Part shown: piece by piece, positions 46,701-56,690 of the stretch | Layout: every line of letters begins with the position of its first letter | Numbering within the stretch: the first letter of the stretch is position 1 | Assembly: GCA_023512835.1 (NCBI GenBank) | Contig: CM042088.1 | Span: forward strand, 41,371,524 to 41,435,523 | DNA: 64,000 nucleotides | Reading direction: 5' to 3' | Source: Taxillus chinensis | Taxonomy: Eukaryota; Streptophyta; Magnoliopsida; Santalales; Loranthaceae | The notes under the pieces: model-generated | Told to the model about the DNA's origin: nothing | Database searches by the model: none | The model's input: the letters and a program-made list of their open reading frames with translations, nothing else | Program-made: the position numbers and the translations under genes

Positions 46701-49292
46701 ATTACTACTGCTGGTATTATGAACCACAGGGCTACGAATAACACCACAAATATCACAGGCAGACATACTCTCATCATTGTCATATGTACAAATGGAACAA
46801 CGCCAAATGCTAGACTGAATTGCTTTGTTGTTCATATCCAAACCCTCAGGGGCTACACCAAAATAAATATACAAATGTCAGTGGGATGAGGTGCCCAGAC
46901 TTCAAAGGAGGAATGTCAGCGGGAAAAATTCAAAAGAAGCAAAATAATATGAAAAAATAGACAAAGGAGATAATGAAGTTCAAAGTGTAAAATTCTTTAT
47001 TTTATTTTGGTGTATATAAGAAAAGAAATTAATTAAAAGCCTCCAAGAAGGTTACGCAACATCATGAGAGATAACAGACATTAAAATGTAATAACATCAT
47101 CATTACAATAAGCATTATAACACCACCAAATCTAATAACGAATTCCATATCTCCAACTTCACAAGCTAGATACAACTTCATCTTCAAAAATCTTCAGCTT
47201 ATGTTCCATCTAGATTGCACAAAAAATGGCCAACGCTATAGAATATAAGCACCCTCCCACTCCCTTGAAGACCACTCCAAGCCATTAGCTCAACAGCCAC
47301 TTGTCCCATTGACACCCATGTAGGATCCTGTATAGCAAACATAAACGCCTAGACCTGCACCACCAAGGATAATGGAAGAGATGGTGGATGTGTTCTTTGA
47401 TGCACTTTTTTTTTTTTTGATAAGACAGACTTTGATGCACTTACACATAGGACACCTACTTAACAATAGTAAACCATGATATTGAAGTTGCACCATAATA
47501 TCTGAACCATAGATAATTTACAACAGTGTAATATATGTTTTGTGAGCTAGTGCTGCATGTGCAAGATGAATGGAGAGTTCATGGATCATTTTTTTTCATT
47601 GCCACATTTCCATAATGCTTTGGGATCTGATTTTTGGGCTATTTGGCCTACACTGGGTGATGCTACATAGTATTAATGACCTCTTTTCTTACTGGTATGG
47701 GAATGTGAGCTAGTGATTTGTGATTTGACAAGCTATTCCTCATTGTATTTTATGGTGTCTTTGGCGTAAGAAGAATTCACGACTATTTGAGGATGGTGAG
47801 CTTAGTGTAGAAGTGCTTAAGTCCCATTTCCTTTGTTCTCTTCTTGATTAGATGTTCATTATTGGAGTTTTTAGATTGTTTTCAATGTCAGAGCTCCTTG
47901 ATTTTTGTTTTTTTAAGTTGGCTATTTTTATTTGTTGTTTCTTTATTTTCCTGAATTGGTTGTAATCTTGTTCTTGTGCACTTATTGTGTGTTTGGTTTG
48001 TTTAATAAATTTTTCTTACTTATTAAAAAAAGTTAAAAGCCTTGCCTCAAGCAGCCACTCAAGCAAAAAAGTGCATATCTCATTAAACCAACTGGTCCAA
48101 CTGGTTTGGGACACAAAAACTTTTCACCATGAATTACTAGCACCCACCAAAACACCTTATATGTCTTCCCTTATTTGGCGTTACACTGATTGATATGCAA
48201 CAAAATCCATAAACTCTTCAGTTTCCCAATTTTGAGCATTTCAAACACCTGACATTCCAGCCACCTCCAAGCCCTGAAGTTAACAGTATCTCCCCTATTA
48301 GGCCTAGAAAAAAAATCAGCATATCAGAGTATCCCATGCATCTGTATTTGATAAAATTGGATATTATCCATATCTGAAGCAAGAAGGATATTATCTCCCC
48401 TATTAGGCCCAGAAAAAAAACAGCATATCAGTGTATCCCATGCATATGTATTTGATAAAATTGGATATTATCCATACCTGAAGCAAAGACATATTTGCAT
48501 GTTACTGTTTGAATACAAATCTAGAGTTAAAAAAGAACCATTCCTTGGATCATTTCATCAGCCTATAGCCTGCTCAAGATAAAGTGTCCAACTACTACCC
48601 TACTGCATTTACTTGGCATGAAACTGAGAATGGAGAGGAAATAGAGGGTGTTTGGGGGCGTTCACCTCTATTCATAAACCCTTGTTTGAAAGAGTTTAAG
48701 TATTTGGAAACCATGTCATAAATAGCAGTATGCTTCTATAGAGCTGTAGTCTTTCTTTTCTTTTCTTTTCTTTTCTTTTCTTTTTGTTCTTCTTCTTTTT
48801 GTAAACAAAACAAAGTCCTCCAAACACCCTCATAACCACTTGAAAGAAAAAGAGTCTAATAAAGATGAACAGTGTTTCTTCCAATAGCAGATAAACTACA
48901 TATGATTCAAGATTTCAGTGTAATCTATATTTCTAAAAGCATTCCAAAAACAAATAATCAAGAGTACAAAACACTTCAGACCATCCAAATGTCCACTGAA
49001 ATATGTCATCGACTTCCAAAAAAAAGGGATTCAAAGTGGTCCGTACGCGCCTGCCCACCCAATTATCTACTTTTATACACCAGTGTAATTAAGCCGAAGG
49101 ATTTCGTTCTCCCTCCCAGGTTCCCAAACCGAGTTATAGCCCCCCAATCTCACATAAATAGGTCATGAAAAGCAAAAGCCACTTACCCTGACTAATTTCT
49201 TCTTCATAGTCACAGTAGTCGTAAGCATCGTCATCGTAGGCACCATAATCCGCATAATCGTAATCAATCCCATAATTGATTTTACGAGGCAT
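34763..49292 (-). CDS. HBS1: HBS1-like ribosome-rescue GTPase
   Basis: There are eleven exons: 49292-49187, 46852-46691, 45524-45417, 45129-45052, 40201-39789, 39682-39572, 39500-39013, 36779-36611, 35726-35487, 35104-34970 and 34888-34763. Phases agree throughout, giving 2136 nt and 711 aa. The start MPRKINYG is followed by an Asp/Tyr-rich stretch. Next is a RanBP2-type zinc finger (W52, C54, C57, C68, C71), HBS1 N-terminal segments ([27 protein letters not shown]) and a low-complexity linker. The GTPase domain has GHIDSGKST (291-299), ERGITM (345-350), DSPGH (368-372) and NKMD (431-434), and two beta-barrel domains ending VVNRVIQH follow. The linker and RanBP2 finger point to HBS1 rather than eRF3 or EF1A. 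HBS1 works with Pelota to rescue stalled ribosomes in no-go and non-stop decay. No disabling change is seen. Introns are unusually long and rich in insertions. Confidence 0.94.
36183..36562. repeat. 190-bp near-perfect tandem duplication in an HBS1 intron
   Basis: The copies are 36183-36372 and 36373-36562. I found a single difference (TTTATAGTC versus TTTCTAGTC). It lies in the intron 35727-36610. The near-identity indicates a recent duplication or an assembly artefact. Confidence 0.93.
37264..37343. repeat. 41-bp tandem duplication in an HBS1 intron
   Basis: GTATTATAGAGGAAGTC followed by YGTCACATATTAACTTCA starts at 37264 and again at 37305. Confidence 0.85.
41655..42158. repeat. 252-bp tandem duplication in HBS1 intron 4
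   Basis: The copies are 41655-41906 and 41907-42158, offset exactly 252. They differ at a few positions, for example GTCGGTCTACG versus GTCGATCTACG and CGCACGCTC versus CGCACAGTC. Open frames in each copy (from 41690 and 41942) are by-products of the repeat and show no known protein. Confidence 0.93.
42795..44370 (-). mobile_element. L1-type LINE with a large internal deletion, in HBS1 intron 4
   Basis: Reading on the minus strand, the right part encodes the end of ORF1 ([30 protein letters not shown]) and the start of the endonuclease ([27 protein letters not shown]). The sequence then jumps to the C-terminal zinc-binding region of ORF2 ([57 protein letters not shown]). Most of the endonuclease and all reverse transcriptase motifs are missing. 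The 3' end is the T-rich ATAAGTAAGA tail at about 42798. Homology with the LINE at 58072-61165 is clear. It has the same orientation as HBS1. Confidence 0.82.
44470..44512. repeat. (TA)n(CA)n compound microsatellite
   Basis: A TATATATATA run is followed by ACACACACAC within HBS1 intron 4. Confidence 0.7.
47550..48037 (+). mobile_element. 5'-truncated LINE 3' fragment in HBS1 intron 1, antisense to HBS1
   Basis: Plus-strand frames with several stops encode relics of the LINE ORF2 C-terminus: [18 protein letters not shown], [23 protein letters not shown], [20 protein letters not shown]. These are followed by a 3' UTR and an A-rich end (TTCTTACTTATTAAAAAAAG). It is older and more decayed than the other LINE copies. 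Confidence 0.65.
48287..48496. repeat. 105-bp tandem duplication in HBS1 intron 1
   Basis: TATCTCCCCTATTAGGCC starts at 48287 and again at 48392. The copies differ at several bases and by a 1-base A-run change. Confidence 0.9.
48751..48785. repeat. (TTTTC)n microsatellite
   Basis: There are about six to seven units of CTTTT in HBS1 intron 1. Confidence 0.85.
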
Positions 49293-49309
49293 GGTCAGTT
49301 GGTTGTGGA

Positions 49310-49780
49310 GTTGAGGAAAAACTGACAAAGACACGCATAGAAAACATTCATGCGATCAACATTTGAGTAGACAAAAAAAAAACGTAGAATGATGTGAGCA
49401 ACATACCCTCCGAATGATGTTTCAGATAATCGACATCAATTCGTGTTCTCTGATGCAGTTGATGACAACAGTACTGTCTTAATCTTCGAATTCAAGGGAC
49501 AGCCTTCGCGGACCTAACGCGTAATCGTACCAGCTAGAGGAATAGAATCCGGCAGCAGCGGCGGCGGCGGAGGCGGAGGCGGCGCAGGATACCTAGGTCG
49601 GTACAATCGTGTAACGACCGCGAGGTGCGAGGAGAAATGAAGATATAGGGTGTGTGGATTGGGGCTCTTCTGCTGGTCTTGATGATGGTTTGCGTGGGTG
49701 ATTTGGTTGGGTTCCTGGGGTTCGGTGGCAACGGTGTTTGTGCAGGACATCGAGTTTTCTTCTTCTCTCAATTTTTAAAT
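49310..49780 (-). promoter_or_regulatory. HBS1 leader region with probable 5' UTR intron and GGC/GCC triplet run
   Basis: Upstream of the HBS1 ATG on the minus strand, TTTGTCAG ends at about 49320, a good 3' splice site. A GC-richer block at 49500-49750, holding a CCG/GCC triplet run (49553-49595), would be the first noncoding exon. Possible donors are CTAG|GTATCC or CTG|GTACGA. An open frame crossing this block (49771-49514) is proline-rich low complexity with no family match, so I treat it as UTR. Confidence 0.4.
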
Positions 49781-49789
49781 TTTGTTTTT

Positions 49790-51890
49790 TATTTTATTAC
49801 ATAGTGCCTTCTTCGGGCATCAATTTTTACATCTAGACAAAATTGAATAGAATTTATTCAATTCTCTTCTGTCACGTATGCGACAATGGAATAGAATTTA
49901 TTTTCATTTCTAGATAAAATGGAGGAAAACACACCCAAGAGTGAATATATCTTTGAATAAGGTAAATTTCATTTCATCCATATATATAAATAAAAATAAA
50001 AATATTATCATATTTGAAGCAATCAATTTAAATTTATTTCTGATTAAAATAATTTTATAAAATCATTTCATAACCATCATGAGTCTATACCACTCCCACC
50101 CCACCTATTCCTCCTCCCCGACTGCCCTACCCACTCCCTCCTACCATCGGTTGCAAACAAGAAGTCGACAATGCCCCACCCACCCTTCCTCCCTCCCACT
50201 CTCCTCCTCTGCCCGACGCCGCATCACACACTACCTCCCACCAGATGTTGCGGAAAGTAGGATGAAACCGTTGTTCTTGGCTTGGATCTGGGCAAGCGGT
50301 TGTTGCGTGTTGGTGATGCCAGACGATAGAGCTGGCGATCTATCGATGACGATGGAATTGTCGTTCTTGATCGTTCTCTTCTCTGTCTTGTCGATTGGTG
50401 AGGGAGGAGTATTGAAAAAAAAAACATGTTTTAAAGTCATTTGAATTATTATTTTACTTTTTCTTTTTCAAATCCTATATATAATGTTATGAAAATATTT
50501 TTCCTTATGTATATACCAAACAAAAAATTATAATCTTTAAATTGTAATCTCATTCTCTTAATTTCATTTCCCCTCAATTTATTTTTACGGAGCCACAAGA
50601 TGAGAGTTGGTTTTGATAAACTATCACAAGGGCAATCTGTCACCGTTAATACCTCTATGTGGGCACGGATGCATATTATTATTATCTAAATCCCGACTAA
50701 TTTGATACTCACATATTTAATTACTTGAACCGAGTAAAACGTAAACTAACCATAATATATTAATATATCAAAATTTTAAATCAAATAAATTAAATTAATT
50801 ATAAAAGCCATATGTTTCTAATTTATACTATTTGATTAGGTTTGATTTATTACTCTAAATTTTTATTGCAAATACATTATCATAAAACCACAATAAGTTA
50901 TTAATTGCAAACTATCATTTCTCTAAAATATTGTTATACTCAACAATAAAATCATGTTAAAATATAATTTCACTTAATCGCCTACAAGAAAGGAGATAGC
51001 TTTTAACTAAAGAATTCACATCAACTTTCACATATACGCTTTTTTTTGTATATAATATAGGAAAATTTTAGAGAATTTTAATAAAATTAGTCTTCAATCA
51101 AATATGATTTAAAAATAAAGAATAAATAATATTTATATATCTTTAAGAATTTATTATTTATTTTCACGAAAGAACTGCCGTAACAAGACCGAAAGCACAC
51201 ACTTGTGAAAGATTCGGAGGGGAGTAGATCACATGATCGGCACCCATTCGACGCACAACGAGCTTTCCGTGGACCACTTCCGTCCCATTCGCCCCATACA
51301 AATAGCAAAAGTAGTACCCTTTATTCCTGCACACATATTAATTTTTAAAAGGTTAAGTGTAAGAGAACAAAAAAAGTATAATAATATTATTTGATTAGAA
51401 TAAATAAATTATAAGAGTATAATAATATTATTTTATAAGGAATTATAAATAAAATTCAAATAAAATGTTAAAAAATATTACTTTTAGCTATATTTATAGA
51501 TGTAAATAAATGTAATAAAAAGTTTTACAAATTAAAGCGTTTATTATTTTTATAAATATAATTATTCTTAAAAATATTAAATTCGATAAATTTAAAAATA
51601 TTTATAAATAATATAAATTCATCTATAGTTTTTTAAAATAATTTTATTTTTTTAAAAAATACCAATCAACCAAAACAAGGGAACCCTAATTCGACAATGG
51701 AACCGTTGTCGACAAAGACACCTCGGCCTCGACGACGACATGCCTAGCCGGCGGTGAACATTCACTCGCTTTTTCTCGATTTCTCTGATTCACTCCAGAT
51801 CTCAATTCAATCCGTTACCCTCGGTTTCTATGTAAAAAAGATTTGTAACTCAGAGAGAGAGAGAGTTGAAAGATCGAGAGTTCTTCATTA
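49790..51890. other. Divergent intergenic region between HBS1 and the PPR gene
   Basis: AT-rich sequence surrounds a GC-rich island at about 50085-50360. That island carries CCACCC/CTCC words similar in style to the core of the TIR element at 32570-33232. Open frames over the island (50079-50444 plus, 50224-50440 minus) overlap each other and show no domain. A TSS for the PPR gene is likely near 51780-51890, where a GAGAGA tract (51852-51864) lies. Confidence 0.4.
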
Positions 51891-51894
51891 TCGA

Positions 51895-54800
51895 ATGGCG
51901 GTGAGTTAATTAATCACTTCATGTTTTTTTTTTTAAAAAAAATTCTTTTGTTGGTCAAATGTTGTTTCACGTTGATTGATAAACTTGCTGTCAAACGAAG
52001 CTTCACCTGGTGATTTCGTCCCCCAAATCGGTCCACATTCTTCTTCCATTGGTCGGCAATGGCACCCAAACCTTCCAGCTCCTCAAGGACCGCGTCTCTC
52101 GCTTCTTCGACAACCTTTTCTCTTGCAAATCCCACGTCAATGTGCATGGAAGGTAACCTCACTGTTTTTGTTCGGCTAGAGTAGAGTGTCTGTTTGGTGG
52201 CTGAGAAAGTTGAAGTAAAAGAAAGAAAGAAAAAAAGCAATTTGGGAAAAGGTGGAGGTGCCCATTACCCGCCACCTGCAACTTTTAATATGCAGCCCAA
52301 ATGTTTTTCTTTTTTAATACTAAACCAACGAGCATAGGCGTGTCTGCGGAGTGAAACCGTAAAATGTTCTTTCATAGCTTACTCAACAACTGAGCCTATG
52401 TCCCAAGATTTGGAGTCAGCTATATGGAACACTAAAATTAAAGTAAGTTGGGGACATCAATCCTTTGAGTCATTCACATCAGCTTTCCTATATACACATT
52501 TTTCATATCACTCAGGGAAAACTGTTAGTGTTTTGATAAAAATGGTCTCCATTGGCTTTCCTAAAATATAAGAATGGTGTGAAAAAACTTTTAGGGTTTC
52601 GTGTTCTGCATCATTCCTTGCATCAATTATTCAGTGGCACCCGAAAAGCTTTTAGATTTTCTCATACATGAATGTCATGCAAAACAGTTTATGTTGTTTC
52701 TTGAATTTCATCCATGGATTTTTTGAAACTAATTTGTTATAGCTATATCACAGATTCACAATCATTCTCATGGGAATATACTATTTTTTTTATAGGACAT
52801 CAAGGCATGATAAACTAAAGCCATCTTTTCGCGAAGATTCTATTGCAACTGTCAGTAAGCAATACCAAATAAGACTGCAAGAGTGGCTTTCACAGAATAA
52901 ACAATCCGATGGTAACAGAGAATCACAGGAAGTTTTTAATGTGTTGGATCCAATGCTGAAGGACAGTTTGGAGCGTTTAAGGACAATGAGGTCAGATCTT
53001 GGGTCTCTATGATTTTTTTTAAAATCAGATTGGAAGAATAATCTAGCCTTTAAATGAAACTAGAACCTAAACCATGGTACAAATTCTTCAATTTTTACTT
53101 TTGTTTTATTTCGTCCGCCGTAGGTATTCTCCTTTTAGGTGTGTATGTGACTCTGAATGTTTTTTTTGTTCAAATACATTCTGAGAAATTTTGAACACAT
53201 TTTCTATTTTATGTTGAATGGAAATGTAATGCTGTAAAATAAGGTGCAGTTTCACTAATAGTTGTGTTGAATAGGAAATTTTATTGCTGCTTTAGTTTGG
53301 AAGAGATTAATTTGTTGGAATTTCATGAGCTTCATTGATTTAATTGTATATGTTAAATCGGGTAACTTTTAAACATAGTTTACCAAAGTCTGCCACATTT
53401 ATAAGTAGAACGATAGTTTAGACAAAAAATTGTTTGCTAGATTTTTTTGACTTTTAGACAAGGTGCTAATGTTTCTTTTCCACTGCATGATTGTAATATC
53501 AATCATTTCTTGAACAAAGGAGAAAGAAAGCCTTCCAGGGTCTAGTGACTGAGGATTAGAACACACAATGTAGTTTGCATCCGGAAGGACAACATCTTGA
53601 TGCTAATTACAAATTAATAATAAATAAATGAACATATTGTTTATTGAACTGTTTATGAGTGTTTCACATTAAATAAATAAATGAACATCTTGATACTTTA
53701 TTGAACTGTTTATAAGTGTTTCACATTGTTTATTTACTTGGATGGGATGATTATTTCCTTATCAGTGTGGTTGAATATATTATAAGACACTTTAAGTGGA
53801 ATCTATATGATTTACATCCTTTTATATTACATCTTTTGTTGTTTCATCATTAATTTTACAGGGAAAGTGTCTCACTAGCAGAAATCGACCTCAAGGGTTG
53901 CTGTTTGGAATCTGATTACATTGAGCACTTAGAAACAATTAGGAATTTGTGTGCAGAGGGAAAGTCGCGAGAAGCTCTATGGCTTCGAAATGAAATGATA
54001 CAGAAGGGCATTCTTCCTGATGTGCTTACACACAATTACATTCTAAATGGACTCTGCAAAAGTGGATACTTGGAAGTTGCAGACAACCTCATCAGAGAAA
54101 TGTTAGAATTCGGTCCAAGTCCCAATTGTGCCACTTACAACATTTTCATAAACAGTTACTGTCGTATTAATGATGTGGATAGAGCTCTATATCTTTTTTC
54201 CAGTATGGCTAACAGTGGTATCATGCCAAACAGAGTTACTTGTAACATACTTGTGCATGCACTATGCAAGAGAGGTTTGGTGGAGGAATCAAGGAAGCTT
54301 CTTGGGGAGATATTAGGTGATGACTATACCAAATCAAAAAAATCAAACTTGATCACTTCTACCATACTTATGGATGGTTGTTTTAAAAAAGGAGATATGG
54401 TTCAAGCTATCTACCTTTGGCGTGAGATCTTCCAAAAAAAAAACCAAATAGATGTTGTTGCATATAATGTCCTTATCCGTGGATTTTGTTTGAATGGATT
54501 CATAAACCTTTCATATGGATATTCCTGTGACATGCTCAAAAGAGGCTTTCTTCCTGATGTGTTTACCTACAATACCCTCATAAGTTATTTGTGCAAAGAT
54601 GGAAAATTTGACGAGGCATGCTATGTTCTTGGTGTTATGATGAGGATGAGTATTTTCCCGGATCAAATCTCATATAAATTGATTATTCAAGGTCTGTGTA
54701 TTCACGGTGATGTTAAGAGAGCATGCAAGCTTCTTAATTTAATGTTAGAGAACTCCATGGTGCCTGAGGTTTTGATATGGAATGTTGTGATTGATGGTTG

Positions 54801-55311
54801 TGGGAGATATGTAGATCTTAACAGTGCCTTCTCCGTTAGAGATCAGATGTTAGCGTTTGGTATTAAGCCAAATTTGTACACATATAATGCCTTAATCTAT
54901 GTGCAGATTAAAGAAGGAAGTATCTATGATGCTTATTCTCTAAAGGTAGAAATGCTTTCAAATGGAATTTTCCCCGATGATATCACTTATAATATGTTGA
55001 TCGGTGCTGCTTGTTGTGGTGGCCACATTCATCTTGCCCTCCAGCTGCACGATGAAATGGTGAGAGGAGGTTATGATCCAGATATAATAACTTACACAGA
55101 GCTAATTAGATGTCTTTGTATGAGAGGTAACATGAAGGAGGCTGAAAATCTTTTGGCTGAAGTGCTAAGATCTGGTTTAGCTATGGATCATGTTCCATTT
55201 CAAATTCTTATGAAGAAGTACTGCAAAATGGGAAGCCTTGATAAGGCATATGATGTTTATTTGCAATATTCAACAAGATTTAAAGCATTATATATTGATT
55301 CAGAACCATAA
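51895..55311 (+). CDS. P-class pentatricopeptide repeat (PPR) protein, At5g24830-like
   Basis: The model is exons 51895-51900, 52001-52152, 52796-52990 and 53862-55311. The total of 1803 nt gives 600 aa with all phases agreeing. The first coding exon would be only ATGGCG before a strong donor (GCG|GTGAGT). Exon 2 then reads LHLVISSPKSVHILLPLVGN, with FQLLKDRVSRFFDNLF further on. From about residue 125, tandem 35-aa PPR units fill the protein: THNYILNGLCKSGYLEVADN, TYNIFINSYCRINDVDRALY, TYNTLISYLCKDGKFDEACY, ITYTELIRCLCMRGNMKEAE and others, about a dozen in all. No E or DYW extension follows. P-class PPRs bind organellar RNA for processing, stability or translation. The final exon alone is 468 aa of uninterrupted frame. 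The tiny first exon is the least certain part. The At5g24830 comparison is from memory of length and motif style. Confidence 0.88.
53620..53727. repeat. Diverged tandem duplication of about 53 bp in a PPR-gene intron
   Basis: ATAAATAAATGAACAT followed by TTTATTGAACTGTTTATRAG and TGTTTCACATT occurs twice, with a 5-base length difference. Confidence 0.8.
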
Positions 55312-56690
55312 TTGGTTTTGGAAAGCAAGGTAACTTGTACTCTTCAGAGATTGGCATTTTCCGCAGATGGCGACTGTCAAGCTATGTATACAACATCACA
55401 GGTGACTCAGATAAGACTTTGCCAGTTTATTTTTGTTTCTTATTCTTTCTGGCTTGTGCCATAACTTGCATGGTATCTGTTAGGTCATTTAATGGTTTGC
55501 TCAATGTTTGTTATTATGAATTATGATATGTGAAATGATGGATTAGGCTTGACCTTATATTGCATTTTAATTAGTTCTATAATGAAACAAATGAGAGAGA
55601 ATCAGACGGGTTTGAAGAGTTGCTGAAATCCTGCTCAGGAAGCCGCTTTGCCTGGGAGCAGATCAGGGATTCAATCTGGTGTGCACAATGAAAGGAGTTA
55701 AGGAAAAGGGTAGGTGTGTCAGCCTAATGTTTTTCTCAGGTTTTTTGTCAGACCACCTCAGGTGTCTGACTTTACTCTGCAGTCCAATTATTTTTTTTAT
55801 TCAAGCAGGGCTGACCACGTTGTCAGAATGTCAGACCACCTCTTCATCTTTTCTGCCCATTACATTGTTTGGAATTCAAATGCTATTTTTGATGTTGTTG
55901 TTCTATGAATTAATGCACTTGTTCAGGATTCAACCATGATTTACATTGTCAACATCTTTCCTTTGAGGGCTTGTCTTTTGTGGCAAATTTATTTTTGTTT
56001 ATAAGATCCTGTATAGTGCAATACTTAGAGTTAGAGCATGACCACAGCTCAACACTGAACGCTAAGCACATACATTTGACATTTCAGTCTACAGACAGTG
56101 AACTAAAAACTTGGACAACAGGAACATCAGAATCCTAAAGGAACTGGCTGCACCTGCACCCCTATACATCTTCACCACTATTCCCACTTGGCCTGCATGC
56201 TCCACTGCACTCAAGATGTCCGCCATAGCCCCAGCCCAAACTCCGATCACCCCTGCGGCACCAATTGTGAGAAGCAGCCCTGAAATTGTTCGCCTTCAAC
56301 GCAATTGTGTCCAACCCTATATACGCCTCATAATCATTCCTTTTTAAGATCCCAATAATGATTTTTTTCAACTATATTTCCTTTTCATAATCTCTGCTGC
56401 TGCCTGCTGCTGCTGCTACTAATATTATTATTAAGGTTTTTTGAATATTTATTTGAAGTATCGGCAGACTTTTATGGCATTGGCAGTTTCTTTTTATAGA
56501 CTTTCATGGGATTTTCTGTTTCTTTCTTTCTTTCTTTTCTTTTCACAAAAGTATGGGAGTATCTCATCTATAAATTGAAATCTGCTTAGAATCAACCCTC
56601 ATAAGGGCCAAATACATGCTAATGGGGCTTACCCTTTGCTGCTGACGTTACCACTACAATCAGTTTTAAGCGGCCTTGTGTATTGCACTA
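55312..56690. other. Region between the PPR gene and the eIF5B pseudogene
   Basis: It contains the PPR 3' UTR, repeated GTCAGACCACCTC words (about 55748 and 55830), a CTG/TGC triplet run (56395-56416) and one minus-strand exon-like frame, listed separately. Confidence 0.4.
56089..56277 (-). CDS. Exon-like open frame, hydrophobic and Gly/Ala-rich, unrecognised
   Basis: After a good 3' splice site (AATTTCAG, ending at 56280), a minus-strand frame of 62 codons reads LLLTIGAAGVIGVWAGAMAD, then ILSAVEHAGQVGIVVKMYRG, and stops at 56089. It resembles a membrane segment followed by an amphipathic stretch, as in a terminal exon of a plastid or mitochondrial membrane protein, but I cannot name it. No partner exon is visible upstream on this strand, so it may be a captured or relict fragment. 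Confidence 0.3.
   Translation of the reverse strand: MLLTIGAAGVIGVWAGAMADILSAVEHAGQVGIVVKMYRGAGAASSFRILMFLLSKFLVHCL

Noticed and set aside
34763..49292. Annotation as EF1-alpha or eRF3
   Set aside because: The RanBP2-type finger, the HBS1 N-terminal segments ([26 protein letters not shown]) and the long linker fit HBS1 only.
49514..49771. Minus-strand proline-rich frame with a poly-Pro run upstream of HBS1
   Set aside because: The run is a GCC triplet repeat in probable 5' UTR. The HBS1 start MPRKINYG is well supported downstream.
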